48,314 nt of DNA from assembly GCA_964427155.1 (NCBI GenBank), contig CAYRSC010000010.1:1-48314 (forward strand). Reading direction: 5' to 3'. The position numbers and the translations under genes are program-made. Below the pieces are notes generated by a model, which worked only from the letters and a program-made list of their open reading frames with translations, had not been told where the DNA came from and did not search any database. This document shows, piece by piece, positions 16,618 to 25,035 of this stretch (its first letter is position 1; each line of letters starts with the position of its first letter). The stretch comes from Desulfothermus sp964427155. GTDB lineage: Bacteria > Desulfobacterota > Desulfovibrionia > Desulfovibrionales > Desulfothermaceae.

Positions 16618-17472
16618 CTACCTTTGATCCATTAAAGAGCGTGCCAACTTTCTGGCCACCTCCCTGAGATTCTGGGACCAATTCCGTGCAAGGGGATCAA
16701 GTTCTACCACCTTTGCCCCCAGATATTTGGCAACAACCTGGGCCATCCTCTTTGAAAACTCTGGTTGTACAAATACAGTATGAATATGGTATCTCTTGGC
16801 CATTTCAATTATATAAGAAAGTCGGGCAGGACCTGGTTCTCTTCCCTCCTCTTCTATGGCAAGTTGAAAAAGGCCATAGTCCCTTGCAAAATATCCCCAG
16901 CATGGATGAAAAACCAAAAAGTGTCTCTTTTTGATATTTTTAAAGATAGTGAGTATATCCATATCCAGCTCATCTATCTCCCGAGCAAGCAGGTAATAGT
17001 TTTTAAGGTAAAAACTGGAGTCTTCCCTATAGTGTGAGCAAAAATAATGTAGCACTTCCTGGGACATTAACCTTGCCAGGGAGGGAGAAAGCCAGATATG
17101 TGGGTCTAAAAATCTACTATCTTGCCTCTCTTTTCCAATGGGCCTCCGTTTTATTGTGGCATAGAGTTTCACCACATTTAGCTGAGGATTTATATCCTGG
17201 GCCCCCCTTATCCACTTCATCTCAAAGGGGAGTCCCATGGCAAAATACACCTGGGCCCCCTTTATCTTTCTCACCTGTGCTGGAGAGGGCTCAAATATGG
17301 CTGGATTCTTCCCAGGGGGAAGCAATATCTCTATATTTACCCTATCTCCAGCTATCTTCTTCACAAAATAGGCCTCTGGAGGGATGCTAACAAGTACCTG
17401 GATGGGGGATGCCATAGAGGCCACTGCCACAGACATGGCAACCCAGAAAATCATGACCACCTTTTTTATCAT
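16618..17472 (-). CDS. znuA: metal ABC transporter substrate-binding protein (ZnuA family, one ligand His missing)
   Basis: A 284-residue cluster-9 binding protein with an N-terminal signal peptide (MIKKVVMIFWVAMSVAVASMA). Of the four usual metal ligands, three are visible: His125 in FLDPHIWLSP, His189 in LVFHPCWGYF and Asp259 in ELDPLA. The first, normally in a G-x-x-PHxxEP-like motif, is Ala58 here (GKNPAIFEP; codon GCC). The His-rich loop common in zinc binders is also absent. The site may therefore be three-coordinate or use another residue or water. It overlaps the upstream radical SAM gene by 4 nt. Zn is the likely cargo by family, but Mn or another metal is possible. Confidence 0.85.
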   Translation of the reverse strand: MIKKVVMIFWVAMSVAVASMASPIQVLVSIPPEAYFVKKIAGDRVNIEILLPPGKNPAIFEPSPAQVRKIKGAQVYFAMGLPFEMKWIRGAQDINPQLNVVKLYATIKRRPIGKERQDSRFLDPHIWLSPSLARLMSQEVLHYFCSHYREDSSFYLKNYYLLAREIDELDMDILTIFKNIKKRHFLVFHPCWGYFARDYGLFQLAIEEEGREPGPARLSYIIEMAKRYHIHTVFVQPEFSKRMAQVVAKYLGAKVVELDPLARNWSQNLREVARKLARSLMDQR

Positions 17473-18395
17473 CCATCTTCTCCTCTCCTATAAAATTTAC
17501 CCTGATAGAGGTCCATCTGCTCCATATATTGGAGAATGTCCCTCCTGTTCCTCTGCCTTTCAAGGGCCCATTGAGGGGCCACCAGCTCATTGGGGTGGGG
17601 ATCTCCTGTTATCCGTTGAATCACCACATGGGGAGGAAGTAGAGAGATAAAGTGGGATACTATGCTAACATACTCCTCTCTGGAAAGACAGATATATCTT
17701 CCTTCCCTATAGAGCCTATGAAGGGGAGTATCCCTTATTACATACAACAGGTGAATCTTTACCCCCTGGATATCCATAGAGGCAAGAAACCTGGCAGTTT
17801 GTAGCATATCGTCCCTATCCTCTCCTGGCAACCCCAGGATAATATGGACACATACATTCAATCCCCTCTTCCTGGTCCTATCCACTGCATCCACAAACTC
17901 CTCAACCCCATGTCCCCTGTTTATGAGCCTCAGGGTCCTCTCATGGACAGATTGAAGACCATATTCCATCCATATTAGATAGTTAGAAGAGATATCCTGG
18001 AGATAGTCCAGCACATCTTCTCCCACACAATCTGGACGGGTGCCAATACATAGACCCACCACATCTTCAAATGCCAGGGCCTCTTCATATAACCCCTTTA
18101 ATACATTGAGGGGGGCATAGGTATTGGAAAAAGACTGAAAATATGCCAGGAACTTTTTCGCCTTATACCGCCTTCTCAGATATTCTCTTGCCTGCTGAAC
18201 CTGTTGAGATATAGAAAGGGTATTACCAAGACCAGTGCCCGAGCCTCGGGCATTACAATAGATACACCCCCCCACCCCCTTTGTGCCATCCCTGTTGGGA
18301 CAGGTAAGCGAGGCATCCAGGGTTATTTTTTGCACACGACATCCAAACAAGGACCTCAGATAGGTATTAAAATCATAGAACCTTTTTCTAGCCAC
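17469..18395 (-). CDS. radical SAM protein, YhcC/TIGR01212 family
   Basis: The cluster-binding motif is the unusual CX11CX2C (CPNRDGTKGVGGCIYC) characteristic of the TIGR01212 (E. coli YhcC) family rather than CX3CX2C. Other family stretches: ARKRFYDFNTYL, KITLDASLTCPN, QSFSNTYAPL, GLCIGTRPDC, WMEYGLQS and VHIILGLPGED. The biochemical role is not known. The GTG at 18395 (308 residues) is preferred because AAGGAGG lies 4 nt before it and the family normally begins just there; the frame is open up to GTG 18476, but that would be only a few nt from the likely transcription start. It heads the operon yhcC-znuA-znuC-znuB, with a 4-nt overlap into znuA. Confidence 0.88.
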   Translation of the reverse strand: MARKRFYDFNTYLRSLFGCRVQKITLDASLTCPNRDGTKGVGGCIYCNARGSGTGLGNTLSISQQVQQAREYLRRRYKAKKFLAYFQSFSNTYAPLNVLKGLYEEALAFEDVVGLCIGTRPDCVGEDVLDYLQDISSNYLIWMEYGLQSVHERTLRLINRGHGVEEFVDAVDRTRKRGLNVCVHIILGLPGEDRDDMLQTARFLASMDIQGVKIHLLYVIRDTPLHRLYREGRYICLSREEYVSIVSHFISLLPPHVVIQRITGDPHPNELVAPQWALERQRNRRDILQYMEQMDLYQGKFYRRGEDG

Positions 18396-18487
18396 AAACC
18401 CTCCTTCAGACCTTGACCCTCTCCATGATTTCTGCAAGACTTTCTCCAACCTCCAAAAAGGGGTTTGTCCACTCACAGATAACTTGT

Positions 18488-18516
18488 TAGATAATTTCTA
18501 AATTCCACGGGGTCAA
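18488..18516 (-). promoter_or_regulatory. promoter with operator-like repeat for the yhcC-znuACB operon
   Basis: Minus-strand TTGACC (plus 18511-18516, 5 of 6), 17-nt spacer and TATCTA (plus 18488-18493, 3 of 6). A 15-nt inverted repeat TTAGA-TAATT-TCTAA (18487-18501) covers the -10, a place where a metal-responsive repressor could bind. The repeat is not a recognisable Zur or Fur consensus. Confidence 0.45.
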
Positions 18517-18524
18517 TCTATAAT
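18495..18524 (+). promoter_or_regulatory. promoter of mnmG
   Basis: A perfect TATAAT at 18519-18524 with a weak -35 (TTTCTA at 18495-18500, 18-nt spacer). Transcription would start near 18531, 27 nt before the mnmG ATG. The -35 shares the inverted repeat described for the divergent yhcC promoter. Confidence 0.5.
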
Positions 18525-18557
18525 CATGCCCTAATCTCCCAGGGGATAGTATAAGCA

Positions 18558-20438
18558 ATGTTTAAAAAATATGATGTGGTGGTAGTAGGGGCAGGACATG
18601 CAGGATGTGAGGCAGCACTGGCTGCTGCCAGAATGGGATGTAATACCCTCCTACTCTCCATCTATCTGGATACAGTGGCACACATGCCCTGTTCTCCTTC
18701 CATTGGGGGTATAGGAAAGGGGCATCTGGTAAGGGAAATAGATGCCCTTGGAGGGGAGATGGCAAAGGTCACAGATATGACTGCCCTACAATACAAAAGA
18801 CTAAACACCAGAAAGGGACCTGCAGTAAGGGGCACCAGGACACAGAACGACAAGGTGAGATACAGAACTCTTATGAAACATGTCCTGGAAAGACAGCAGG
18901 GCCTGGAGATAAAACAGGCAAGGGTGGAATCCCTGGAGATTGAAGGAGGGAAAGTGGTTGGAGTCACTGACGAGATAGGAGTCCAATATGGGGCAAAGGC
19001 AGTAATCCTTGCCACAGGAACCTTCCTGAAGGGATTAATTCATATAGGCCACAGATCTATACCAGCTGGGAGGGCAGGTGAGTTTCCATCCATCTCCCTT
19101 GCGAGACAGCTTGCATCCCTGGGGTTTGAAATGGGCAGGATGAAGACAGGTACCCCTGCAAGGATACACAAACGTTCCATAGACTTCTCCTGTTTTGAAA
19201 AGCAGATGGGAGATGAAAGGCCCCGTCCTTTTTCTCTATTTACTGAAAGGGTCTCAGACACTCGTATTCCCTGTTATTTTGGAAAGACCTCCCCCAGGAC
19301 CCATGAGGTGGTAAAGCAAAACATACACCTCTCTCCTCTCTACAATGGGACCATAAAGGGGATCTCTGCGAGATATTGTCCATCTCTTGAAGACAAGGTG
19401 ATGAAATTCCCCCACAAAGAATCCCACACCATTATATTGGAGCCAGAAGGTCTGGACACTGAGGAGATATATGCAAGTGGCACAGGTAATTCCCTACCCT
19501 ATGAGGTCCAGATAGAGCTTATCCACTCCATAGAAGGACTGGAAGAGGCCGAGATAATGAGACCAGCATATGCCATAGAATATGACTTTATCCAGCCCAC
19601 CCAGCTCACCCACACTCTTGAGACAAAAAAGATCAAGGGGCTATTTCTGGCTGGACAGATAAATGGCACCTCTGGATATGAAGAGGCAGCAGCACAGGGT
19701 ATATGGGCAGGTATAAATGCGGCCCTAAAAGTCCAGTCTCGCCCCCCCTTTATCCTGGATAGGTCCCGGGCCTATCTGGGAGTGATGATTGACGATCTGG
19801 TAACAAAAGGGGTGAACGAACCATACCGCATGTTTACCTCCAGGGCAGAATACCGTCTGATTCTGAGAGAAGACAATGCGGACCTTAGGCTCCTGGAAGA
19901 GGGATACCGACTAGGATTACACTCTCGGGAGGTATATAACGAACTCCTTGAACGAAGGAGGCTTATCCAGGAGGAGATCTCTCGCTTAAAGAGCACCACT
20001 GTATCCCCATCTCCCAGGGTGGATGCCATCCTAAAAAGATATGGTTCTTCGCCTCTCTCTACCCCCACCACCCTTGACAAGATACTAAAACGACCTGAGA
20101 TAACATATGGGGCCATAGAAGAGATCTCCCCTCCTCCTGAGGAGCTAGACGAGCGAGTAAAGGAAGAGGTGGAGATTGAGACCAAGTATGAAGGATATCT
20201 CAAAAGACAGGAGGGAGAGATAAAAAAATTTCGGGAACTTGAAAGGATAAGGATCCCTGAGGACTTTCCCTTTCATCTTGTGGCGGGACTCTCAAATGAG
20301 ATAAGGGAAAAATTAGAGAGCATAAGGCCCCGCACCCTGGGACAGGCATCCAGGATATCTGGAATGACCCCTGCGGCCCTCTCCATTTTAAGGGTATTTT
20401 TAAAAAGGTTTTCCCTTAAAAAAACAAAGGAGGGTTAG
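18558..20438 (+). CDS. mnmG: tRNA uridine-5-carboxymethylaminomethyl modification enzyme MnmG (GidA)
   Basis: MnmG works with MnmE (not in the window) to modify U34 of tRNAs, using FAD, NADH and methylene-THF. The 626 residues are the long bacterial form. The N-terminal dinucleotide site is GAGHAG (11-16) with GCEAALAAARMG after it. Signature stretches CSPSIGGIGKGHLVREIDALGGEM, GTFLKGLIHIG and FLAGQINGTSGYEEAAAQG are present, as are the catalytic-Cys region (CPSLEDKV) and the C-terminal tRNA-binding helical domain with FTSRAEYRL. rpsU follows 5 nt later, so both share the upstream promoter. Confidence 0.97.
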   Translation: MFKKYDVVVVGAGHAGCEAALAAARMGCNTLLLSIYLDTVAHMPCSPSIGGIGKGHLVREIDALGGEMAKVTDMTALQYKRLNTRKGPAVRGTRTQNDKVRYRTLMKHVLERQQGLEIKQARVESLEIEGGKVVGVTDEIGVQYGAKAVILATGTFLKGLIHIGHRSIPAGRAGEFPSISLARQLASLGFEMGRMKTGTPARIHKRSIDFSCFEKQMGDERPRPFSLFTERVSDTRIPCYFGKTSPRTHEVVKQNIHLSPLYNGTIKGISARYCPSLEDKVMKFPHKESHTIILEPEGLDTEEIYASGTGNSLPYEVQIELIHSIEGLEEAEIMRPAYAIEYDFIQPTQLTHTLETKKIKGLFLAGQINGTSGYEEAAAQGIWAGINAALKVQSRPPFILDRSRAYLGVMIDDLVTKGVNEPYRMFTSRAEYRLILREDNADLRLLEEGYRLGLHSREVYNELLERRRLIQEEISRLKSTTVSPSPRVDAILKRYGSSPLSTPTTLDKILKRPEITYGAIEEISPPPEELDERVKEEVEIETKYEGYLKRQEGEIKKFRELERIRIPEDFPFHLVAGLSNEIREKLESIRPRTLGQASRISGMTPAALSILRVFLKRFSLKKTKEG

Positions 20439-20443
20439 AGACC

Positions 20444-20653
20444 ATGACAGAGATATTCTTGAGTGAACACGAAAACTTTGAGGTGGCCTTGAAGAGATTC
20501 AAGGCAAAGACAGAGCAAGAAGGTATATACACGGAACTAAAAAAAAGGGCATTTTATGAAAAGCCCAGTGAAAGGAGAAAAAGAAAGGCGGCTATGGCAC
20601 AAAAAAGACTCCTTAGACGACTGAAACGAATGCAGCAAAAAGGACTCCTTTAG
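20444..20653 (+). CDS. rpsU: 30S ribosomal protein S21
   Basis: A 69-residue, highly basic protein with the bS21 pattern: N-terminal ENFEVALKRFKAKTEQEGI, then KKRAFYEKPSERRKRK and a Lys/Arg-rich tail. bS21 helps mRNA start-site recognition on the 30S subunit. It sits 5 nt behind mnmG and immediately before an intrinsic terminator, so mnmG-rpsU is a two-gene transcript. This is not the usual rpsU-dnaG-rpoD context. Confidence 0.95.
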   Translation: MTEIFLSEHENFEVALKRFKAKTEQEGIYTELKKRAFYEKPSERRKRKAAMAQKRLLRRLKRMQQKGLL

Positions 20654-20671
20654 GGGCCCTCTATTCTTTCT

Positions 20672-20701
20672 GGGGAAGGGTGTCCTTCCCCTTGTATTTT
20701 T
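20672..20701 (+). terminator. intrinsic terminator of mnmG-rpsU
   Basis: GGGGAAGG and CCTTCCCC form a perfect 8-bp stem with a GTGT loop (20672-20691) followed by TTGTATTTTT. It is 19 nt after the rpsU stop. The T-rich tail doubles as the -35 region of the next promoter. Confidence 0.9.
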
Positions 20702-20719
20702 ATATGAGCTCTGTATAAT
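20692..20719 (+). promoter_or_regulatory. promoter of the phosphodiesterase-pcrA transcript
   Basis: TATAAT (20714-20719) lies 7 nt before the ATG at 20727; the best -35 is TTGTAT (20692-20697, 16-nt spacer). Transcription would start at about the A of the ATG. No Shine-Dalgarno is visible (the preceding bases are CCCTCCC), so a leaderless mRNA is suggested. Confidence 0.5.
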
Positions 20720-20726
20720 CCCTCCC

Positions 20727-22034
20727 ATGTCACCTACCCAATCACCCAGAGTGGTTGTCCTGGGGCTGGACGGGCTATCCCTTTCCCAGGCAAGGTATAT
20801 CTCTAAGTCCTTTGATCTTCCCAATCTCTCACATCTGGTGGACTCATCCTCTTGCAGAGAGATAGAGGCAGAGATCCCTGCCCTCTCCCCTGTGAACTGG
20901 ACCTCTCTATATACTGCTGCAGGACCTGAAGAACATGGGATATTTGGATTTACAGAGATAGATCCCCTCTCCTATGAGATAACCATTGTAAACTCTTCCA
21001 TGGTGAAAAAGAGATGGATATTCCATGAAATCTCCACCTATCCTGGGGTAATTAGCAAGATAATAAATCTCCCCAATACCTATCCTGCTCATCCCCTCAA
21101 GGGTATCCTTATAGCAGGATTTATTGCCCCTGATCTTAAAAGGGCAGTATATCCTCCTCCCATCCTTCCACTTTTAAAAGACATCAACTACCTCCTGGAG
21201 ACAGATACCACCAGAGGGAGGAGAGACCCTGACTATCTTTTTACATCCCTCTCCGCCAGCCTGGAGTCCAGAAAAAGGGCCCTGGAGATGTTTTGGGGAG
21301 ACCTTGCATGGAATGTCTTCATCCTGGTGCTTACGGAAACAGACCGCCTAAACCACTTCTTCTTCACCTCCACCTGTGACCCCAGTGATGTCCACCATGA
21401 GATGTGCAGGGATTTTTTTATAATGTGGGACAGGCTTATAGGAGAGGTCCTGGAAAGGTTTTCCGCCCTTCCTTCTCCAAAGAAACTTATGGTGGTGGCA
21501 GACCACGGCTTCTGTAGCCTCAAGACAGAGGTGGACCTGAACGTATATCTAAAGGAAATGGGACTCTTAAGGGTCTCTTCCTCCCCTTCCCATGAACTAG
21601 ACGCCTCAGTAATACAACCAGAGACCAGGGCCTTCTCCCTAGATGGGGGCAGGATATATATCCATGATAAAAGATTTTCCAGGGGACATCTCACCCCTGC
21701 AGACAAAAAAATTCTCTGTAGGGAGCTCATAACGGATCTAAAGGACCTTGTCTTTAAAGGGAAAAGGGTGTTTGAGGATGTGGTGGAAGGAGAAGAGTTG
21801 TATCCTGGCTGTGATCTTGACAATAGGCCTGACATTGTATGCATCCCCACAAGGGGTATTGATGTAAGGGCAAAATTTGATACCACCTCCCTGTTTTCCT
21901 CTGGGGAGAGAACTGGATGTCATACCCATAGAGATGTATTCTTCTATCACCAGGGGATTCAATCAGAAATCAATAGGTTAAGGGATGTGGGAAGGGAAAT
22001 ATTAACCACCTTTAAGGACAAGATTCTCTTATGA
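20727..22034 (+). CDS. alkaline phosphatase superfamily protein (type I phosphodiesterase/nucleotide pyrophosphatase-like)
   Basis: The 435 residues carry the metal and nucleophile set of the superfamily: VVVLGLDGL (metal Asp15), the nucleophile region PVNWTSLYT (Thr59 or Ser60), LTETDRLNHFF (Asp and His ligands), VVADHGF (Asp-His) and GCHTHRDVFF (late His). There is no signal peptide, so it is likely cytoplasmic. This subgroup is often annotated as nucleotide pyrophosphatase/phosphodiesterase or phosphoglycerate-mutase-like; the substrate is unknown. The ATG lacks a ribosome site and follows a TATAAT by 7 nt. Its stop overlaps the pcrA start (ATGA), so helicase expression may depend on it. 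Confidence 0.8.
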   Translation: MSPTQSPRVVVLGLDGLSLSQARYISKSFDLPNLSHLVDSSSCREIEAEIPALSPVNWTSLYTAAGPEEHGIFGFTEIDPLSYEITIVNSSMVKKRWIFHEISTYPGVISKIINLPNTYPAHPLKGILIAGFIAPDLKRAVYPPPILPLLKDINYLLETDTTRGRRDPDYLFTSLSASLESRKRALEMFWGDLAWNVFILVLTETDRLNHFFFTSTCDPSDVHHEMCRDFFIMWDRLIGEVLERFSALPSPKKLMVVADHGFCSLKTEVDLNVYLKEMGLLRVSSSPSHELDASVIQPETRAFSLDGGRIYIHDKRFSRGHLTPADKKILCRELITDLKDLVFKGKRVFEDVVEGEELYPGCDLDNRPDIVCIPTRGIDVRAKFDTTSLFSSGERTGCHTHRDVFFYHQGIQSEINRLRDVGREILTTFKDKILL

Positions 22035-24127
22035 TAGATATTGAACGAGACCTAAATCCCGCCCAATACGAGGCAGTTACTTCAATCCACGGTCCTGTCC
22101 TGGTGATTGCAGGGGCAGGGAGTGGCAAGACCAGGACCATAGTATATCGCCTGGCACATCTGGTAAACCTGGGGATAAATCCCTCTTCCATCCTCTTGCT
22201 CACCTTTACCAAAAAGGCGGCCCAGGAAATGCTTTTTCGCGCTGGAAGGCTCCTGGGACGGGAGGTAGAGGGGATAAGCGGTGGCACATTTCATTCCTTT
22301 GCCAATATGGTACTGCGCAGGTTCTCCTCATATCTGGGATATAAAAGGGAATTTTCCATCATAGACCAGGGGGATTCCCAGGACATCATAAAACAAATAA
22401 AGGAGTCCCTTGGTATAGGAAAGGGAGACAGGTCCTTTCCCAAAAAAAATACCATCTTTTCCCTTATAAGCAGGAGTCGTAACACTGAGTTATCCCTGGA
22501 AGAGGTGATGATGGAGGGGGCATCTCATCTTCTCATGTATGTGGAGGAGATGGAAAGGATATATAGCTCCTATACAGAATTTAAGATAAAACATCACCTT
22601 ATGGACTATGATGATCTCCTGTTTAACCTGGAAAAACTACTTTTAGAATATGGCGAGGTACTTGAATGGCTCCGTCTCAGGTTTACCTATCTCATGGTGG
22701 ACGAATACCAGGACACAAATCTGGTACAGGGGAGGCTGGTTAGGCTCATCGGTGGAGAAGAGGGAAATGTGATGGCAGTGGGAGACGATGCCCAATCCAT
22801 TTACTCCTTTCGGGGTGCCACCATCAAAAATATCCTGGAATTTAAAAAGGGATTTCCCTCTACCAAAATAATAAAGCTGGAACAAAACTATCGCTCCACC
22901 CAACCCATCCTGGACCTTGGCAATGAAATATTGTCCCATGCCCGGGATAAGTATGAGAAAAAATTAGTTGCCATACGCAAAAAAGGGCCATTACCCCAGC
23001 TCATCCATACAATAAATGACAGGACTCAGGCATCTATAGTGGTTAATAAGATAGAGGAGCTATCCCGCACCTATCCCTTAAATGAGATAGCGGTCTTATT
23101 TCGCGCAGGCTATCAATCCTATCAGATAGAGATGCTCCTGGGCAAATCTTCCATCCCATATAAAAAATTTGGAGGGATAAAATTCTCAGAGGCCGCCCAC
23201 ATAAAGGACCTGCTTGCCTACCTCAAACTCATCCACAATCCCTGGGATTATATCTCCTGGCAAAGGGTTCTTGCCCTGCTTCCAGGTATAGGTCCAAAAA
23301 CTATAAAGAGGCTCTATGAGAGCTATATCTCGGACAAAAAATACTTCTCCTCCAGGGTCAATTCCCATCTGGAACTAAAGGCCCTCTTTGGACTCATCTT
23401 TACCCTTCAAAGGGACAAGCATCCTCCCTCTTTTGTCCTGGAAAGGGTCATGGAACATTACCTCCCTATATTTAAAGAAAAATACCATGACGACTATCCC
23501 AGACGCATTCCTGGGATTGAAGAGCTCATCCAGATATCCTCAGGATATAGTGACGTGGAGGACTTTTTGAGTGACATCACTCTGGAACCACCTGATTCTG
23601 CCCTACAGGGAGACCCCCTGGCCCAATATGTGACCCTTTCTACCATCCACTCTGCCAAGGGATTGGAGTGGGCAGTGGTGATACTTATAGACATGGTGGA
23701 AGACAGATTTCCCTCCCGTCATTGCGCCAATGATCCCCATGCCCTGGAGGAAGAAAGAAGACTATTTTATGTGGCATGTACCAGGGCAAAGGACATCCTC
23801 ATATTGTGCTCCCCCCGTTACCTCTTGAGCCGAGAAGGAGACAGCTACCCTGCAAGACCCAGCATCTTTATCCAGGAGATGTCCCCTTGTGTATATGAGG
23901 AGATGGAAGAAAACTATACTGGTGCCCTGGTGCCTGTGAGAAAGGGCCAAAAATCCCCTTCCCCTTCTAGCAAGGCAGGGCTTGAAGAGATGGTTGGGAG
24001 GTGGTGCCATCACCGCATCTTTGGACGGGGCAAGATAATTGGATTTATCCCACCCAATAAGCTCAGAATAAACTTTGCAGGATTTGGCATAAAGGTCATC
24101 CTCAAAGAATACCTCTCTGTGGAATAA
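22031..24127 (+). CDS. pcrA: UvrD/PcrA-type superfamily 1A DNA helicase
   Basis: A 698-residue 3'-5' helicase. In order: Q-motif LNPAQYEAV, Walker A AGAGSGKT (27-34), motif Ia LLTFTKKAAQEM, GTFHSFA, motif II VDEYQDTN, motif III VGDDAQSIYSFRGA, motif IV LEQNYRS, GIGPKT, motif V VTLSTIHSAKGLEW and motif VI EERRLFYVACTRAKD. The C-terminal ~50 residues (GRWCHHRIFGRGKIIGF... NFAGFGIKVIL) match the Tudor-like RNA-polymerase-binding tail of PcrA/UvrD. Roles by family: nucleotide excision and transcription-coupled repair, plasmid or recombination-intermediate processing. It overlaps the preceding gene by 4 nt. Confidence 0.94.
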   Translation: MIDIERDLNPAQYEAVTSIHGPVLVIAGAGSGKTRTIVYRLAHLVNLGINPSSILLLTFTKKAAQEMLFRAGRLLGREVEGISGGTFHSFANMVLRRFSSYLGYKREFSIIDQGDSQDIIKQIKESLGIGKGDRSFPKKNTIFSLISRSRNTELSLEEVMMEGASHLLMYVEEMERIYSSYTEFKIKHHLMDYDDLLFNLEKLLLEYGEVLEWLRLRFTYLMVDEYQDTNLVQGRLVRLIGGEEGNVMAVGDDAQSIYSFRGATIKNILEFKKGFPSTKIIKLEQNYRSTQPILDLGNEILSHARDKYEKKLVAIRKKGPLPQLIHTINDRTQASIVVNKIEELSRTYPLNEIAVLFRAGYQSYQIEMLLGKSSIPYKKFGGIKFSEAAHIKDLLAYLKLIHNPWDYISWQRVLALLPGIGPKTIKRLYESYISDKKYFSSRVNSHLELKALFGLIFTLQRDKHPPSFVLERVMEHYLPIFKEKYHDDYPRRIPGIEELIQISSGYSDVEDFLSDITLEPPDSALQGDPLAQYVTLSTIHSAKGLEWAVVILIDMVEDRFPSRHCANDPHALEEERRLFYVACTRAKDILILCSPRYLLSREGDSYPARPSIFIQEMSPCVYEEMEENYTGALVPVRKGQKSPSPSSKAGLEEMVGRWCHHRIFGRGKIIGFIPPNKLRINFAGFGIKVILKEYLSVE

Positions 24128-24129
24128 AG

Positions 24130-24146
24130 TGGAACATCTATTGCAT
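24130..24146 (+). promoter_or_regulatory. sigma-54 (RpoN) -24/-12 promoter of the flagellar operon
   Basis: TGGAAC-ATCTA-TTGCAT matches the RpoN consensus TGGCAC-N5-TTGCW with a single mismatch. The invariant GG (24131-24132) and GC (24143-24144) have exactly 10 nt between them. Transcription would start near 24156, 34 nt before flgB. The position, in the only gap between pcrA and flgB, makes chance less likely. Confidence 0.7.
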
Positions 24147-24189
24147 CCTTTTCCCAATAAAACCTGTAATAAACCAGGGGGAGGATGTT

Positions 24190-24591
24190 ATGAGAGGTTT
24201 ATTTGACGACCATCTTCTATTGGTCCAGAAGGTAATGGACCTGCGACTTATTCGTCAAAATATTGTCGCAAGTAACCTCGCCAATATAGAAAACCCTAAT
24301 TATAAGGCCCGACGGATAGAGTTTGAAAAACAACTCCAGGAGGCCTTAAACCTCCAGAAAGGGGCAGAGATGGCAAGGCCAAAGGGCTCAGTAAATTCAG
24401 ACTTTCTCAGTGTAAGACCCGACTTTCACAAGGAGCTTGAGATACGGGTAATCCAGGGAGAGGATGCAGTGGACCTGGACAAAGAGATGGCCATCTCAGC
24501 CAAAAACGTCCTGGCATATAATGCCCTGGCCACCATCATGAGGAAGGAAATGGACATGTTATCCCAGGTAATAATGGAAGGAGGTAAATAA
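24190..24591 (+). CDS. flgB: flagellar basal-body rod protein FlgB
   Basis: A 133-residue proximal rod subunit exported by the flagellar type III system. The N-terminal rod motif is LRLIRQNIVASNLANIENPNYKARRIEFE and the C-terminal helix has DLDKEMAISAKNVLAYNALATIMRKEM, which pairs with the N-terminal helix in the rod. No signal peptide, as expected. The start has GGGGGAGGA just upstream. It is the first gene of flgB-flgC-fliE-fliF-fliG-fliH-fliI, directly behind the sigma-54 element. Confidence 0.95.
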   Translation: MRGLFDDHLLLVQKVMDLRLIRQNIVASNLANIENPNYKARRIEFEKQLQEALNLQKGAEMARPKGSVNSDFLSVRPDFHKELEIRVIQGEDAVDLDKEMAISAKNVLAYNALATIMRKEMDMLSQVIMEGGK

Positions 24592-24592
24592 G

Positions 24593-25030
24593 ATGGACTT
24601 TATGACAGCAATAGATATAGCGGCCTCTGGACTCACTGCCCAGAGGATAAATCTGAATGTGATCTCCATGAATCTGGCCAACATCAACACTACTCGCACC
24701 CGTGAGGGAGGTCCTTATCGGAGGAAAGAGGTTATATTCCAGGCCGCTCCCCTCAAATGGCCCCCAGACAATCTCATGCAATCGGAGCTGGACAGGGAGA
24801 TAGAAGGGGTTAAGGTAAATCAGATACTCCCTGACAACCGTCCTTTCAGGAAGGTATATGACCCTGGCAATCCAGATGCAGACAAGGATGGCTATGTCCT
24901 CTATCCAAACATAAATGTGGTAGAAGAGATGGCAGATATGTTAACTGCCCTCAGGAGCTATGAGGCCAATCTCTCCACTATCTCCTCTATCAAGACCATG
25001 TTAAACCAGGCCATCCAGATTGGCAGATAA
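24593..25030 (+). CDS. flgC: flagellar basal-body rod protein FlgC
   Basis: Proximal rod protein of 145 residues. It starts with DIAASGLTAQRINLNVISMNLANINTTRT (rod domain) and ends with VEEMADMLTALRSYEANLSTISSIKTMLNQAIQIGR, the usual FlgC tail. DPGNPDADKDGYVLYPNIN is a family signature before the tail. It begins one nucleotide after the flgB stop. Confidence 0.95.
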   Translation: MDFMTAIDIAASGLTAQRINLNVISMNLANINTTRTREGGPYRRKEVIFQAAPLKWPPDNLMQSELDREIEGVKVNQILPDNRPFRKVYDPGNPDADKDGYVLYPNINVVEEMADMLTALRSYEANLSTISSIKTMLNQAIQIGR

Positions 25031-25035
25031 AGGAG

